Shown: positions 9,231 through 17,852 of the stretch, one piece after another
How the letters are laid out: each line of letters begins with the position of its first letter
Position numbering within the stretch: the stretch's first letter is position 1
NCBI RefSeq assembly: GCF_900116285.1
Contig: NZ_FPAJ01000003.1
Location: 1 to 64,000 of the forward strand
Direction: 5' to 3'
DNA: 64,000 nt
From: Sulfitobacter marinus
GTDB lineage: Bacteria; Pseudomonadota; Alphaproteobacteria; Rhodobacterales; Rhodobacteraceae
Notes under the pieces: model-generated
Database searches by the model: none
Told to the model about the DNA's origin: nothing
What the model saw: the letters and a program-made list of their open reading frames with translations, nothing else
Position numbers and translations under genes: made by a program

Positions 9231-9256
9231 CCGCAAAATAAACTCAATTTATGCGG
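9231..9256. promoter_or_regulatory. Short dyad upstream of the LuxR-type regulator
   Basis: Five-base inverted arms CCGCA (9231-9235) and TGCGG (9252-9256) flank a 16-base A/T-rich centre. It lies 57-82 bases upstream of the regulator start in the only gap between that operon and the BatD-like gene. It could be an operator or part of the promoter; alternatively it is chance. No protein can be assigned from sequence. Confidence 0.3.
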
Positions 9257-9288
9257 GAAGTTGCCAATCGCACTTGTTTTATCGTAAA

Positions 9289-10512
9289 TCACGAAATCGG
9301 CTGTTGATCCTTGGTGCCCGCGCCAGATGCCCGCAGGAAATCGCGGGCGAAATCTTTTATAGAATCGGGCTGGCCTTTCGGGTCAAACAGCACCAGATCT
9401 AGCTGGTGTAACAGGGCTTGGCGGCGCGCGGTTATTCCATCGCGCCGAAGCATCGCAGCCGCGTAGCTCCGCATTTCTGCCGCGTGGCCTGCCCGTGCCG
9501 CCCGGCGCAGCTGAAGGGCCAGCGGATCGGCCCACCAAAACCGCCTGAGGGCGGGCGAACCGGAAATCCGGTGCCCCCTTTGGGCAACAAACACCCCTCC
9601 GGCGCAAATCAAGGCGGCTAAGGTTGCCATCGGCCAGCCCGGCAATTGCGCTGAAGCCCCACGCATCTTACCCGTCGCCGTGTCATCCTGATCAGGCGTT
9701 ACCGATCCGTATGCGACCCTTTGCGCGGAAATCGTAACCTGCCGGTCCACGCGGTTTATCGTGTCGAAATAGGTAAAGCTTAGCGGTTCAACGATGGTCG
9801 ATGTGTCGTTGCTGGGCCGGATCGTCCAGCGCCAATAGGCGAATGCTTTCGGCCCCTGCGGCGACAGTTCGACAAAGCGTTTTTCCGGGTGTGGAAAGAT
9901 CATTGCAGACGGCGAATGCAGGGTTGGCATCGGCGGGATCATTTCAGCGGTGGCACCCAAGGCCTCAATCCGCACGACCCGCAAGACGCCCTCGCCCGGC
10001 ACCAACTGATCAGGCGCATTCGACCACTGGTCCGACACCTTCAGGGAGTGGGTTGGGAACCACCAATCCTCGTTTGTCGGTGCCGCGACAACATCAATCG
10101 TGACCGGTGCCGACATAATCTGATGGTCAAACCAATCGTCGCTGTCGTCGGTCAGGGTCAGATTGTGTGTGAATGCCCCGACGGTCAGCGCACCGGGTTT
10201 GGACGGATAGATGGCCATGCGCCGCCGGAACGTTTTGACCAGCTCGCCATTGATCCGCTCATCTCGCCACGTGTCATCGCCCAACTGGCTCCAGCTGAAC
10301 CCTTCAAAGTCCGGTTGAACCAGTTTTTCGCGGGTGATGTGACGCCGATATATCCCCTTGATCGTAATTAGCACCATTTCACCCACAAACGGCGTATACC
10401 CCGTTTCGGTCACCTCCACCGACAATTCCAGATCTTGCGGCAGCACCGTTTTTGATTGCGCCATCGCCAGCCCCGGCAAGGCCGTCAGGATCAAAACCAT
10501 CAGCCATCTCAT
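9289..10512 (-). CDS. BatD-like membrane-anchored periplasmic protein
   Basis: 407-residue protein with a signal peptide (1-18), a large beta-rich periplasmic part (about 25-290), one membrane helix (about 297-315) and a cytoplasmic tail of about 90 residues. The first half resembles BatD/oxygen-tolerance proteins, which occur with MoxR ATPases and vWA proteins. It is the last gene of the run 15254-9289 and overlaps the TPR gene by four bases. By position it corresponds to an extra member of mxaRSACKL-type operons, which mature or insert metal into PQQ methanol dehydrogenase. The exact function is inferred. Confidence 0.72.
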   Translation of the reverse strand: MRWLMVLILTALPGLAMAQSKTVLPQDLELSVEVTETGYTPFVGEMVLITIKGIYRRHITREKLVQPDFEGFSWSQLGDDTWRDERINGELVKTFRRRMAIYPSKPGALTVGAFTHNLTLTDDSDDWFDHQIMSAPVTIDVVAAPTNEDWWFPTHSLKVSDQWSNAPDQLVPGEGVLRVVRIEALGATAEMIPPMPTLHSPSAMIFPHPEKRFVELSPQGPKAFAYWRWTIRPSNDTSTIVEPLSFTYFDTINRVDRQVTISAQRVAYGSVTPDQDDTATGKMRGASAQLPGWPMATLAALICAGGVFVAQRGHRISGSPALRRFWWADPLALQLRRAARAGHAAEMRSYAAAMLRRDGITARRQALLHQLDLVLFDPKGQPDSIKDFARDFLRASGAGTKDQQPIS

Positions 10513-11183
10513 CGCGGATCCTCCGCTTTGGGCGGTGACAGGCCCAGCTTTCTGCGCCGCTTGTGTTCTTGCAAAATCCGAGCCGCCAGATAGTCACCGG
10601 GCACATCAGCCAGTTGGGCAAGCCAACGGGTATCTGCCAGCATGAACTTGTCATCAAATATCCGCCGCACGCCTTGGCGGCCCCGACTGTCCAGTTGCGC
10701 CAAACCCAGCATCGTGTTGTTGTTGGTCACGTCGCTGCCCGTCCCCGCTGCACGCGCATTGCCCCGCGCGACAAAGCTGTCCGCTTCGGCCCCGTCTTTT
10801 CGCGTTTCAAACAGGGCAAGCGCCTCTGGATCGATGCCAAGACCCGCGTAAAATGCCGCCACCACATCGAAATTGGCCTGCGCGTCCGGATGTCCACGTG
10901 CATGGGCCATATCAAATGCCTCTAGGGCAGCGGCGTAATTGCCTGCATGGGCCTCTGCATTGCCCAGATTATAGAAGGCACCTGCCTGCGCGAACCGATC
11001 TGCCGCCGCATCGAAATCCCCCGCACGAAACAACGCGACCCCATGCCATGTCGGATCATAAAATAGCGGTGCCGCGACGCTCGGTAGCCCCATTGCCAAA
11101 AACACGCGCCCGAAAGGCGCAGTGCCTCCCGTTATCAGACCAAGGGCCAAGGCCAGCGCGGATATAATAGCAAGCGCCCTCAT
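10509..11183 (-). CDS. MxaK/BatC-like TPR protein
   Basis: 224-residue protein with an N-terminal hydrophobic segment (1-20) and TPR-like helices around residues 45-125 (pattern GDFDAAADRFAQAGAFYNLGN, then a similar AGNYAAALEAFDMA repeat unit). The arginine-rich C-terminus (KRRRKLG) ends the protein. The ATG at 11183 overlaps the stop of the upstream vWA gene as ATGA; an ATG 25 codons earlier would put much of the N-terminus inside the vWA gene and is less likely. By order it matches mxaK in methanol dehydrogenase operons or batC in Bat operons: a scaffold for the two vWA proteins. Role inferred. Confidence 0.75.
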   Translation of the reverse strand: MRALAIISALALALGLITGGTAPFGRVFLAMGLPSVAAPLFYDPTWHGVALFRAGDFDAAADRFAQAGAFYNLGNAEAHAGNYAAALEAFDMAHARGHPDAQANFDVVAAFYAGLGIDPEALALFETRKDGAEADSFVARGNARAAGTGSDVTNNNTMLGLAQLDSRGRQGVRRIFDDKFMLADTRWLAQLADVPGDYLAARILQEHKRRRKLGLSPPKAEDPR

Positions 11184-12079
11184 GCAATTTGCCTGCGAAA
11201 CAGCAGCAGCAACGGGAACAGTGCCAGCAACAACAGGTAACGGCCCATGTCTTTCCAAAATATCAGCGGGTAGTCTTGAGCCTCCAGCCGCGTGCGGGCC
11301 GTTTCATTGATCCACGCCGCAAATACGTCGCTTTGATCCAGTGTGAATACCCTGCCAGCGCCCGCTGCCGCATGGGTATCTATCGCCGCAGACGGCGCGT
11401 TCAGGGATACAACTGATAGCCGCGCACCCTGCCCCGCGATAGTGGCCGCTTGGCGCAATGATGCCGCGCCCAACCCATCGCCGTCCGTAAAAAGGATCAC
11501 GTCGCCCGCGATCACTTGCGCCTCGCGCAGCAGATCGCGGGCCAGCATTAACGCCCGTTCAGGGCGGGTGCCAACATCTGGCACGGTCTTGGCATCAAGC
11601 AACGACAACGTCTGGCCCAACTGCAAGTGATCCAGCGTCATATCCACGGCAGCATAGGCATCGCCGGCATAGACGATCAGCCCGCCGGGGCGGGTGCCCA
11701 GCGACGCCGACCCGAACCGTGCCATCGCCTGCATCTGCGGCCAGCGCACGTCGTCTGTCACGCTGGCGGATGTGTCGATCACAAACAAAACCCCGTCGAG
11801 ATTTCGAAACGACACCGTATCGCGCCGTTCAATCGCGGGGCCGGACAGGGCCAGCAATGCAATCGCCACCACGGCCAGCATCGCCAACACCGGTACGCGG
11901 CTTGACGATGTGTCGATTCGCCCCAACGCAGCCATGGCTCGCAGCAACGCGGGATCGCTGGCCTTTTGCCAATCGCCCAGCCCGCCCCGCCGCGTCAAAA
12001 GCCACCAACCCACCAGCGCCAACACCGGCAACCCAAGCAACCACCAAGGCCGCAAAAGGATGATGTCTATGCCGCTCAC
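11180..12079 (-). CDS. vWA domain membrane protein (MxaL/BatB-like)
   Basis: 299-residue protein with membrane helices near residues 11-28 and 62-80, a vWA domain with metal-ion site DTSAS at 102-106, and a C-terminal helix (LLLLALFPLLLLF). The GTG at 12079 overlaps the TGA of the upstream vWA gene (GTGA); this agrees with the tight spacing of the whole operon and gives a normal N-terminus. Paired vWA membrane proteins next to a MoxR ATPase form presumed metal-chelatase or chaperone complexes; in methylotrophs the equivalents are MxaC and MxaL, needed for calcium insertion into methanol dehydrogenase. Confidence 0.8.
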   Translation of the reverse strand: MSGIDIILLRPWWLLGLPVLALVGWWLLTRRGGLGDWQKASDPALLRAMAALGRIDTSSSRVPVLAMLAVVAIALLALSGPAIERRDTVSFRNLDGVLFVIDTSASVTDDVRWPQMQAMARFGSASLGTRPGGLIVYAGDAYAAVDMTLDHLQLGQTLSLLDAKTVPDVGTRPERALMLARDLLREAQVIAGDVILFTDGDGLGAASLRQAATIAGQGARLSVVSLNAPSAAIDTHAAAGAGRVFTLDQSDVFAAWINETARTRLEAQDYPLIFWKDMGRYLLLLALFPLLLLFRRQIA

Positions 12080-13038
12080 GACAGCTCCCTCCACGCGAGC
12101 CAAAGCCCCAGCAACGCGGCAAAACTGGCAGGCCACGGCCAATAATCGCGAAACACCTCTGCGGCCAATCCGTCGCTGTCGGTGGATTCCAAACGGTCCA
12201 ACGCATCGGCCACCTGCGCCAAATCTTTTGTGGTTTTGACGCGAAAACTCTCACCGCCCGAAATCTCGGAAATCGCTCGCAAGGTGGCCGCATCCACAAC
12301 GCCGCGCTCGCCTGCCTCTGCCGTCGTCAGATCCTTGGGGCCAAGGGCAATCGTATGGACCCGCACCCCCATTTGCGCAGCCAGCTCGGCCACACCGCGC
12401 GGGTTGGTCGCCCCCGCATTGTTCACCCCGTCCGACAACAGGATCACGACCCGTGACGCCGCATCGCTTTGCGCCATCCGCTTGAGCGCAAGGCCCAGCC
12501 CATCGGAGATGTTGGTCGCGCGACCTGATATGCCGATTTGCGCCTCTTCAATCCGGCGCGCGACTGCTTCGACGTCAAAGGAAAACGGCGCGGCGTAATA
12601 GGCCTCTGACCCGAATACGATCAGCGCAACACGGTCACCCCCGCGCCGTCTGGCAAAATCAGCGCCAACGGTGGTGACCGCCTCAAGCCGGGTCAGCGGC
12701 TCGCCCCCTAGATGAAAATCATCGCGCACCATCGACCCTGACAGATCCAGAACAATCGCCAGATCGCGCCCCGTGACCTTGAGCGCTGACACAGGTGCAA
12801 GGTCACGCGGGCCGGAAATCGCAAGGATCAACAGCCCCCAAATGACCCATAAAATACCAAAGCGCAGGCGCAAACCGCCGTCCAGCGTCCGGCGCTGCTG
12901 CGCCGCGATCAACGCCTCGCCGATCCTACCCGGCACCCTGATCGCGCCCCCAGCCATCGGTGCCGCGCCAAAGAGCCACATCACCAACAAGGGCAGCGGC
13001 AGCAGCACCAGGAACCATGGATCGGCAAGCTCAAACAA
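12076..13038 (-). CDS. vWA domain membrane protein (MxaC/BatA-like)
   Basis: 320-residue vWA protein: membrane helices near 8-25 and 60-76, an intact metal-ion site DLSGS at 98-102, the threonine loop (GRATNIS) and acidic site (LLSDGVNN), and a final helix near 300-315. The start appears to be TTG at 13038: it has GGAGGT 8 bases upstream, overlaps the DUF4381 gene by only 8 bases and gives the usual FELADPWFL start. Longer versions would run deep into the DUF4381 gene in another frame. It pairs with the second vWA gene directly downstream and with the MoxR ATPase at the operon head. Confidence 0.8.
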   Translation of the reverse strand: MFELADPWFLVLLPLPLLVMWLFGAAPMAGGAIRVPGRIGEALIAAQQRRTLDGGLRLRFGILWVIWGLLILAISGPRDLAPVSALKVTGRDLAIVLDLSGSMVRDDFHLGGEPLTRLEAVTTVGADFARRRGGDRVALIVFGSEAYYAAPFSFDVEAVARRIEEAQIGISGRATNISDGLGLALKRMAQSDAASRVVILLSDGVNNAGATNPRGVAELAAQMGVRVHTIALGPKDLTTAEAGERGVVDAATLRAISEISGGESFRVKTTKDLAQVADALDRLESTDSDGLAAEVFRDYWPWPASFAALLGLWLAWRELS

Positions 13039-13399
13039 GGCGCGCGACCTCCGCCTCCAGCGTGGCGATATCCACGCCGCCCTCCGGCTGATAAAGCGCA
13101 CCTTTGATGGCAGCGTACCGCTCGGGCTGTGCCTCACGGAACAGGTGCAGCAACGCGACGCGGCGGGCGTCATCCGGCATGTCGGCAATTGCCAATATCT
13201 GCGCCCGTAGGTCTGATCCCGCCGCCGGTCGCCGCATGGAAAACAGCCGCAATACCCCTGCAATGATCAAGGCCAAGACGCCGGCAAGCCCCACCGTGAC
13301 AACGATATCCGCGACAGAACGGCCCGCTGCTTCAACGGGTAGGGTAATATCGCGCAGACTGATCAGCATCGCGGCTTCGCTCATCGCTTGATCGGTCAT
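13031..13399 (-). CDS. DUF4381 membrane protein (MxaA position)
   Basis: 122-residue protein with one membrane helix (about 29-50, IVVTVGLAGVLALIIAGVL) and a soluble tail containing a conserved Arg/Leu-rich helix (ARRVALLHLFREAQPERY). DUF4381 proteins are regular partners of MoxR, DUF58 and vWA genes. It overlaps DUF58 by four bases upstream and the TTG-started vWA gene by eight bases downstream. It occupies the place of mxaA in mxaRSACKL but is much shorter than MxaA. Function unknown; a scaffold role in the vWA complex is inferred. Confidence 0.75.
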   Translation of the reverse strand: MTDQAMSEAAMLISLRDITLPVEAAGRSVADIVVTVGLAGVLALIIAGVLRLFSMRRPAAGSDLRAQILAIADMPDDARRVALLHLFREAQPERYAAIKGALYQPEGGVDIATLEAEVARLV

Positions 13400-14301
13400 G
13401 CCGCCCGCTCCGCCATAAAGACGGCCGCAAGCCGACGGGCCGTTTGCTCGACCGCTTCGCCAGCATCCAGCACCAGCGCAGTACGCCCAGCGATCTGACG
13501 CATTGGGTCAGCCTGACGATGATCCTGCCCACCCAGATGCACCCTGATCCGGCGACCATCGGGCAACCGGATCGGATAGCGCCCGCGCGGCAGATCAGCC
13601 GCCTCCGCATCTGTGATCAGCAATAACCGCGGGGACCGCCTTCGGGACAAGGCATTCAGGCGATCTGCCAACCCGGCCCCCGGTGCATCAAACCCCGACG
13701 CAATCACCAATTCAGACCCCGGCGGGGCCAGACGGTCGGCGCGAGCAAGGCCCTGATCCAGCGGGGTATCGTCAACCTGCCCGTTGATCATCGCAGCCAA
13801 CCCATCGGTATGGGCCTGCACCATTCCCCCGATAACATCCAACATGCCACGGGTGCGCCCGCGTGGCATGGCAATGACAGGGCCCGCTGCCGTCAGGGCC
13901 AACAGCCCCACGCGACCGCCGCTTTCGACCACGTTCCAACCAACTAACGCCAATGCCTCGGCCCCGGCGACAGAGCGGAACGCCCGCCGGACCCCCCAGA
14001 ACATCGCCGGACGAAAATCAGCGATCAGCAAGGTGACGCGATCACGTTCTTCTTGGAATTGGCGCACATGCAACCGGCCCGTCCGTGCCGTTGTACCGCA
14101 ATCCAAATGCCGCAGATCATCACCCACCGCATATTCCCGCGTCGATGCGACCTCTAGCCCGTGGCCCTTGCGCCGCGTGGCAAACCCGCCGGGCAAAGCC
14201 GCCAATACAGGGGCCGCATTTGCATTCAACGCCACCCCGCGCAAAGCGATCAGCGCCGCAGACGTAAGGGCAACGCCGGGGGCCTCCAGCGCAGCCGTCA
14301 C
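13396..14301 (-). CDS. DUF58 protein (MxaS-like)
   Basis: 301-residue protein with the DUF58 signature around residues 54-90 (REYAVGDDLRHLD, then VRQFQEERD), followed by a vWA-like fold without a classical DxSxS site. DUF58 proteins accompany MoxR ATPases; MxaS is the methanol dehydrogenase version. It overlaps MoxR by four bases upstream and DUF4381 by four bases downstream. No membrane helices are evident. Likely an adaptor between the ATPase and the vWA pair. Confidence 0.82.
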   Translation of the reverse strand: MTAALEAPGVALTSAALIALRGVALNANAAPVLAALPGGFATRRKGHGLEVASTREYAVGDDLRHLDCGTTARTGRLHVRQFQEERDRVTLLIADFRPAMFWGVRRAFRSVAGAEALALVGWNVVESGGRVGLLALTAAGPVIAMPRGRTRGMLDVIGGMVQAHTDGLAAMINGQVDDTPLDQGLARADRLAPPGSELVIASGFDAPGAGLADRLNALSRRRSPRLLLITDAEAADLPRGRYPIRLPDGRRIRVHLGGQDHRQADPMRQIAGRTALVLDAGEAVEQTARRLAAVFMAERAA

Positions 14302-15254
14302 AGCGGTTCGATCGCGGTGACAATATCCGCCACGATATCGCGGGCGCGGCGACCATCCGCGACGGCGCGCCAGCTTAGTACCATGCGGTGGGCAAGCGCA
14401 TCACCTGCCAAGGCCGCGACGTCCTCGGGCAGGGCGAAATCGCGACCGTGCAAAAATGCACGCGCCTTACTGGCGGCAGCAAGGGAGAGCGAGCCACGCG
14501 GCGAAACGGCATGTTCGATATCCTGCGCCAGCGGCCCTTCACGCGTCGCCATCACCAACCGAACGATATAATCGCGCAGCTCCGGTGCCAGATGGACCTG
14601 CTGCACCTGCGCGCGGGCCTTCGCCAGATCGGTCAGGGACAGGGACGGCGCAGGCGACGGGGCACCTTGGGCTTCGGCCTCGACCAGATCAAGGATCTGA
14701 CGTTCCGTTTCGATCCCCGGCAGTTCCAATATGATATGCAGCAAGAACCGGTCCAGCTGCGCCTCGGGCAAGGGAAAGGTCCCGTCATGTTCGATCGGGT
14801 TTTGCGTCGCCACCACCAGAAACGGATCAGGCAGCGAATGGGTATCATTGCCGGCCGTGACCTGCCGCTCGGCCATCGCCTCAAGCAGGGCGGACTGTAC
14901 CTTAGGCGGTGCGCGATTGATTTCGTCCACCAGCACGAGATTGTTGAAAACCGGACCGGGCACAAATTCAAATGTGCCGTCTTGGGGGTGATAAACCGGC
15001 GTACCGGTCAGATCAGACGGCATCAGATCGGGGGTGCATTGAATCCGGGCAAAGGACCCTTCGACCGCCTCTGACAACCATTTCACCGCACGGGTTTTGG
15101 CCAGACCGGGCGGCCCTTCGACCAGCAGATGCCCGCCTGCTAGCAACGCCACCAACAGCCGCTCGATCAGGGCGTCGTGGCCCACAAGCCCCTGCCCAAG
15201 ATGTGCCGCAAGCCCCGCCACACCCGCTTGTGGATTATCCGATCCTCTTTTCAT
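14298..15254 (-). CDS. MoxR family AAA+ ATPase (MxaR-like)
   Basis: 318-residue AAA+ ATPase with Walker A GPPGLAKT at 47-54, Walker B LVLVDEIN, sensor 1 (VVATQNP) and the MoxR C-terminal lid. MoxR proteins use ATP to remodel or load metal into partner enzymes together with vWA proteins. The ATG at 15254 has GGGGGGA upstream and is preferred over an ATG 21 codons earlier. It heads a seven-gene unit (MoxR, DUF58, DUF4381, vWA, vWA, TPR, BatD-like), all coupled by overlaps, that resembles mxaRSACKL. This supports maturation of a periplasmic PQQ dehydrogenase. Confidence 0.9.
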   Translation of the reverse strand: MKRGSDNPQAGVAGLAAHLGQGLVGHDALIERLLVALLAGGHLLVEGPPGLAKTRAVKWLSEAVEGSFARIQCTPDLMPSDLTGTPVYHPQDGTFEFVPGPVFNNLVLVDEINRAPPKVQSALLEAMAERQVTAGNDTHSLPDPFLVVATQNPIEHDGTFPLPEAQLDRFLLHIILELPGIETERQILDLVEAEAQGAPSPAPSLSLTDLAKARAQVQQVHLAPELRDYIVRLVMATREGPLAQDIEHAVSPRGSLSLAAASKARAFLHGRDFALPEDVAALAGDALAHRMVLSWRAVADGRRARDIVADIVTAIEPL

Positions 15255-15350
15255 GCGTCCCCCCAGCCGGTATTTCGGCCCCCTCAAAATAGCCAGAACA
15301 ACAGCCTGCGCATACACCCCCGAAAGTATCGGGCGGATGTCATGCGTGTT

Positions 15351-16268
15351 TCATGGGGTTAAACGGGCGCAGCCCGGCGCAAGGAGATCGGCAAATCTGG
15401 GGTCAGCCACGGTGCCCTGCGTTCGGGTCAAAAGGGTGTCATAAGCGCGATCAATAAATGAGATAAACTCCGGATCGACGGTCTGATCAACGGGGGCTTG
15501 GGCAACCGCGTGCAGCATGAAAACGTCAAAAAAGCACAAGCCATCCGGGTTTGAGTTCACAAGCGCGCGCATGAAATCCCGCGATTCCCACGAAAGCCTG
15601 TGCAGATTAACGGGTGTCTCTTGCAGCTTGGTTTCAAATGCTGCCGATCTGTCAAACAGCATGATGTCCATCCCAAAGGTAAAAGACTGGAACAGCTCTT
15701 CGATCAGAATGGATTTATAAAACGCAGTTGCCAATGCATCCGGACGGGGGAACGCAGGTTGCTTGACCATGATATGTGTTCCCTGCCCGCGTTTGCCAAA
15801 AAAGGTTTGCGCCATGGCGGGCGACGTCGCGGTGTAATAGCTGCCTTTCGGCAGGCCCAACTCATGCACGCGGTTCATCCAGTCAAGGTCAGCCGTCAGC
15901 GCGCGATTGGGCGGCAGCCCTGAATACAGCCTTAGGATAACCGTCCGGCCAAACCCACATTGTTCAGCCGACCTGCCCGCATGGCGCATGGTCAACGGTT
16001 TGCCGAAGGTATGTTCGATCAGCGCGCGAAACGCGTTGAGGGTTCTAAGCGAGCTGGGATGGGGCAGATCGCCCACCACACATAGGCTGGAGCCCGCCAG
16101 ATCGCGCCCGTTGATATGGACCGGCGCAGGAAATGCGCGGCCAGGCAGTGCCGTGCGCAGCTCGTACCCCCAGCCGCGGCGGGCAAGTTCGAGATACCGC
16201 GCCCGATTTGCGCTGGCTTCCGCAGCGATGCCCAAAACGAGCAGCAGGGAGATTATCAATCGGTGCAT
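15351..16268 (-). CDS. Uncharacterised secreted protein
   Basis: 305-residue exported protein of no family I can name. It has a signal peptide (MHRLIISLLLVLGIAAEASA), a mature domain with cysteines in SSLCVVGD, EQCGFG, GLCFFD and a final APGCARL, and no membrane helix. The second half is rich in aromatic and acidic residues (EELFQSFTFGMD). Start at 16268 is chosen for AGGA seven bases upstream. It lies 96 bases before the MoxR operon on the same strand and could be its first gene, or it may share a divergent promoter region with the MFS gene. Confidence 0.7.
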   Translation of the reverse strand: MHRLIISLLLVLGIAAEASANRARYLELARRGWGYELRTALPGRAFPAPVHINGRDLAGSSLCVVGDLPHPSSLRTLNAFRALIEHTFGKPLTMRHAGRSAEQCGFGRTVILRLYSGLPPNRALTADLDWMNRVHELGLPKGSYYTATSPAMAQTFFGKRGQGTHIMVKQPAFPRPDALATAFYKSILIEELFQSFTFGMDIMLFDRSAAFETKLQETPVNLHRLSWESRDFMRALVNSNPDGLCFFDVFMLHAVAQAPVDQTVDPEFISFIDRAYDTLLTRTQGTVADPRFADLLAPGCARLTP

Positions 16269-16469
16269 AATCATGTCCTGTAGGTTTGACCAAGCGTAGG
16301 TCACATGGCCGGTTGCGTCCATTATTATGAGGGGATGTTGATATTTCGTGATGCTGGGCGCTGCTTCGCAAACAAGGGGCTTTTATCGCGCCGCCTTTAC
16401 CGCATGTTTCGGGTCGATTGCAGAACAACTGATTGTATTGCTGTCCCTAACAAAATCAGGAGAGCAGAC

Positions 16470-17684
16470 ATGACACCGATACGACACTTAACGCGCGCAG
16501 CTTATGGCATCCACATTGCGGACCAGATCGCGCTGGTGTCGGTGCCGCTGGTTGCGGCCCTGATCTTCGATGCATCGGCAGAGACGATCGGATTGCTTGT
16601 CGCATGTCAGTCGATGGCGCATCTTCTGGGGTCCATTCCGTTTGGGATTTTGGTCGATACCTATCAGCAAAGAACCTTGGCTATTGCCGCGACATTGCTG
16701 TCGCTTGCGGGGTTTGGCGGTGCCGCAACGGCTGTGGCTATTGGCAGTCTGTTCTGGTTCGGCCTTTTCGTTATTCTGGCGGGGTTTGGCATCGTTCTAT
16801 TTACGCTCACGACGCTTTCCATCATCCCAAAAACCGTCGCCCCAAAGGACTTTGGGGCAGCCAACGCAGGTATAGAATTGCCCCGTGCACTGGCGTCCTT
16901 TGCCGTGCCGCTTTCTGTCGGAGTTGCGGTTTCATACCTCTCTGCGGGCTGGTTGTTCCCTCTTGCCGCTGTGGGGGCGACCGTTGCCTGCATCTTTGCT
17001 ATGCAGCTCCCTCGGTTTGAGATCACGCCAACCACCGTGACAGAAACGGTCTTTGGCAGGGTTCTGGAAGGTGGAAAATACGTGGTCAGGCATGGCCTTT
17101 TGCGGGCCATCCTGCTTTGCGCGATTTTCTGGAATTTTGCATTTTCTGCGCTGCTGGTGACGATAGTGCCTTTGATCCGTGACGTCTATTTGATCGGGGC
17201 CGGAAGTTTCGGAATAGCGCTTGCCGCGTTTGGCGCGGGCGCAATCATGGGGTCGTGGATCAACCGTAGATACGGCGCGCGCATCCAGCCAAATATGGTG
17301 TTGCTGTTCGGGCCAGGCATTTCTCTGTTGGCTCCGGTAATCCTGTATATGGCACCAGCACAAGGGTCGCTTCCGCCAATCTGTGCCGCCTTCTTTATCA
17401 TCGGATTTGGCCCGTCCATGTGGCTGATCGCGCAAAATTCGGTTCGGCAGATCGTGTCGCCGGGCCATATGCTTGGGCGAGTCAACGCCGTTATCCAAAC
17501 AGCCATCTACGGTGTCCGTCCTCTGGCTGCGGTACTCGCAGGTGCATTTGTCGGCGCATCGTCACCGCAGGCGGGTCTGGTGCTGGTGTTCATGGCCTTC
17601 GCGCTGTCCTTTTTGGCGGCGGGTGTCAGTGGCCTGCGAGAGGTAAAAAGTTATGAAGACCTCAGAACGGCGGTCGAAGCCTAG
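16470..17684 (+). CDS. MFS transporter
   Basis: 404-residue integral membrane protein with about 12 hydrophobic helices and the MFS loop motif after helix 2 (FGILVDTYQQRT). The first arginine-rich cytoplasmic loop and the central loop around residues 190-205 are typical. The family contains mainly exporters of drugs or metabolites; substrate is not readable. The ATG at 16470 has AGGAGA seven bases upstream. It is alone on its transcript, divergent from the secreted protein gene at 15351-16268, and interrupts the quinoprotein region. Confidence 0.85.
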   Translation: MTPIRHLTRAAYGIHIADQIALVSVPLVAALIFDASAETIGLLVACQSMAHLLGSIPFGILVDTYQQRTLAIAATLLSLAGFGGAATAVAIGSLFWFGLFVILAGFGIVLFTLTTLSIIPKTVAPKDFGAANAGIELPRALASFAVPLSVGVAVSYLSAGWLFPLAAVGATVACIFAMQLPRFEITPTTVTETVFGRVLEGGKYVVRHGLLRAILLCAIFWNFAFSALLVTIVPLIRDVYLIGAGSFGIALAAFGAGAIMGSWINRRYGARIQPNMVLLFGPGISLLAPVILYMAPAQGSLPPICAAFFIIGFGPSMWLIAQNSVRQIVSPGHMLGRVNAVIQTAIYGVRPLAAVLAGAFVGASSPQAGLVLVFMAFALSFLAAGVSGLREVKSYEDLRTAVEA

Positions 17685-17816
17685 ATCGCCCGCCCGTTCA
17701 GTTCGGATCAGCCGCGTTGCAAAACAGGCGTTAAATCCCGGCCCCGCGACGTGGCTTGTCGTGCGAATGCTTTCGGGGCACAGTATCTGCAAGGACACAA
17801 AAACCAAAGGCGCAGT

Positions 17817-17852
17817 ATGGCAACGATCTATTTTGTGTATGAAATACAATGA
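17817..17852 (+). CDS. Putative 11-residue leader peptide coupled to ABC ATPase
   Basis: A tiny reading frame of 11 sense codons (MATIYFVYEIQ) starts at an ATG with AAAGG 6 bases upstream and ends with a TGA that overlaps the ATG of the ABC ATPase gene as ATGA. The ABC gene itself has no visible Shine-Dalgarno, so ribosomes finishing this peptide could start it. This could be chance; it depends only on local sequence. Confidence 0.4.
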   Translation: MATIYFVYEIQ

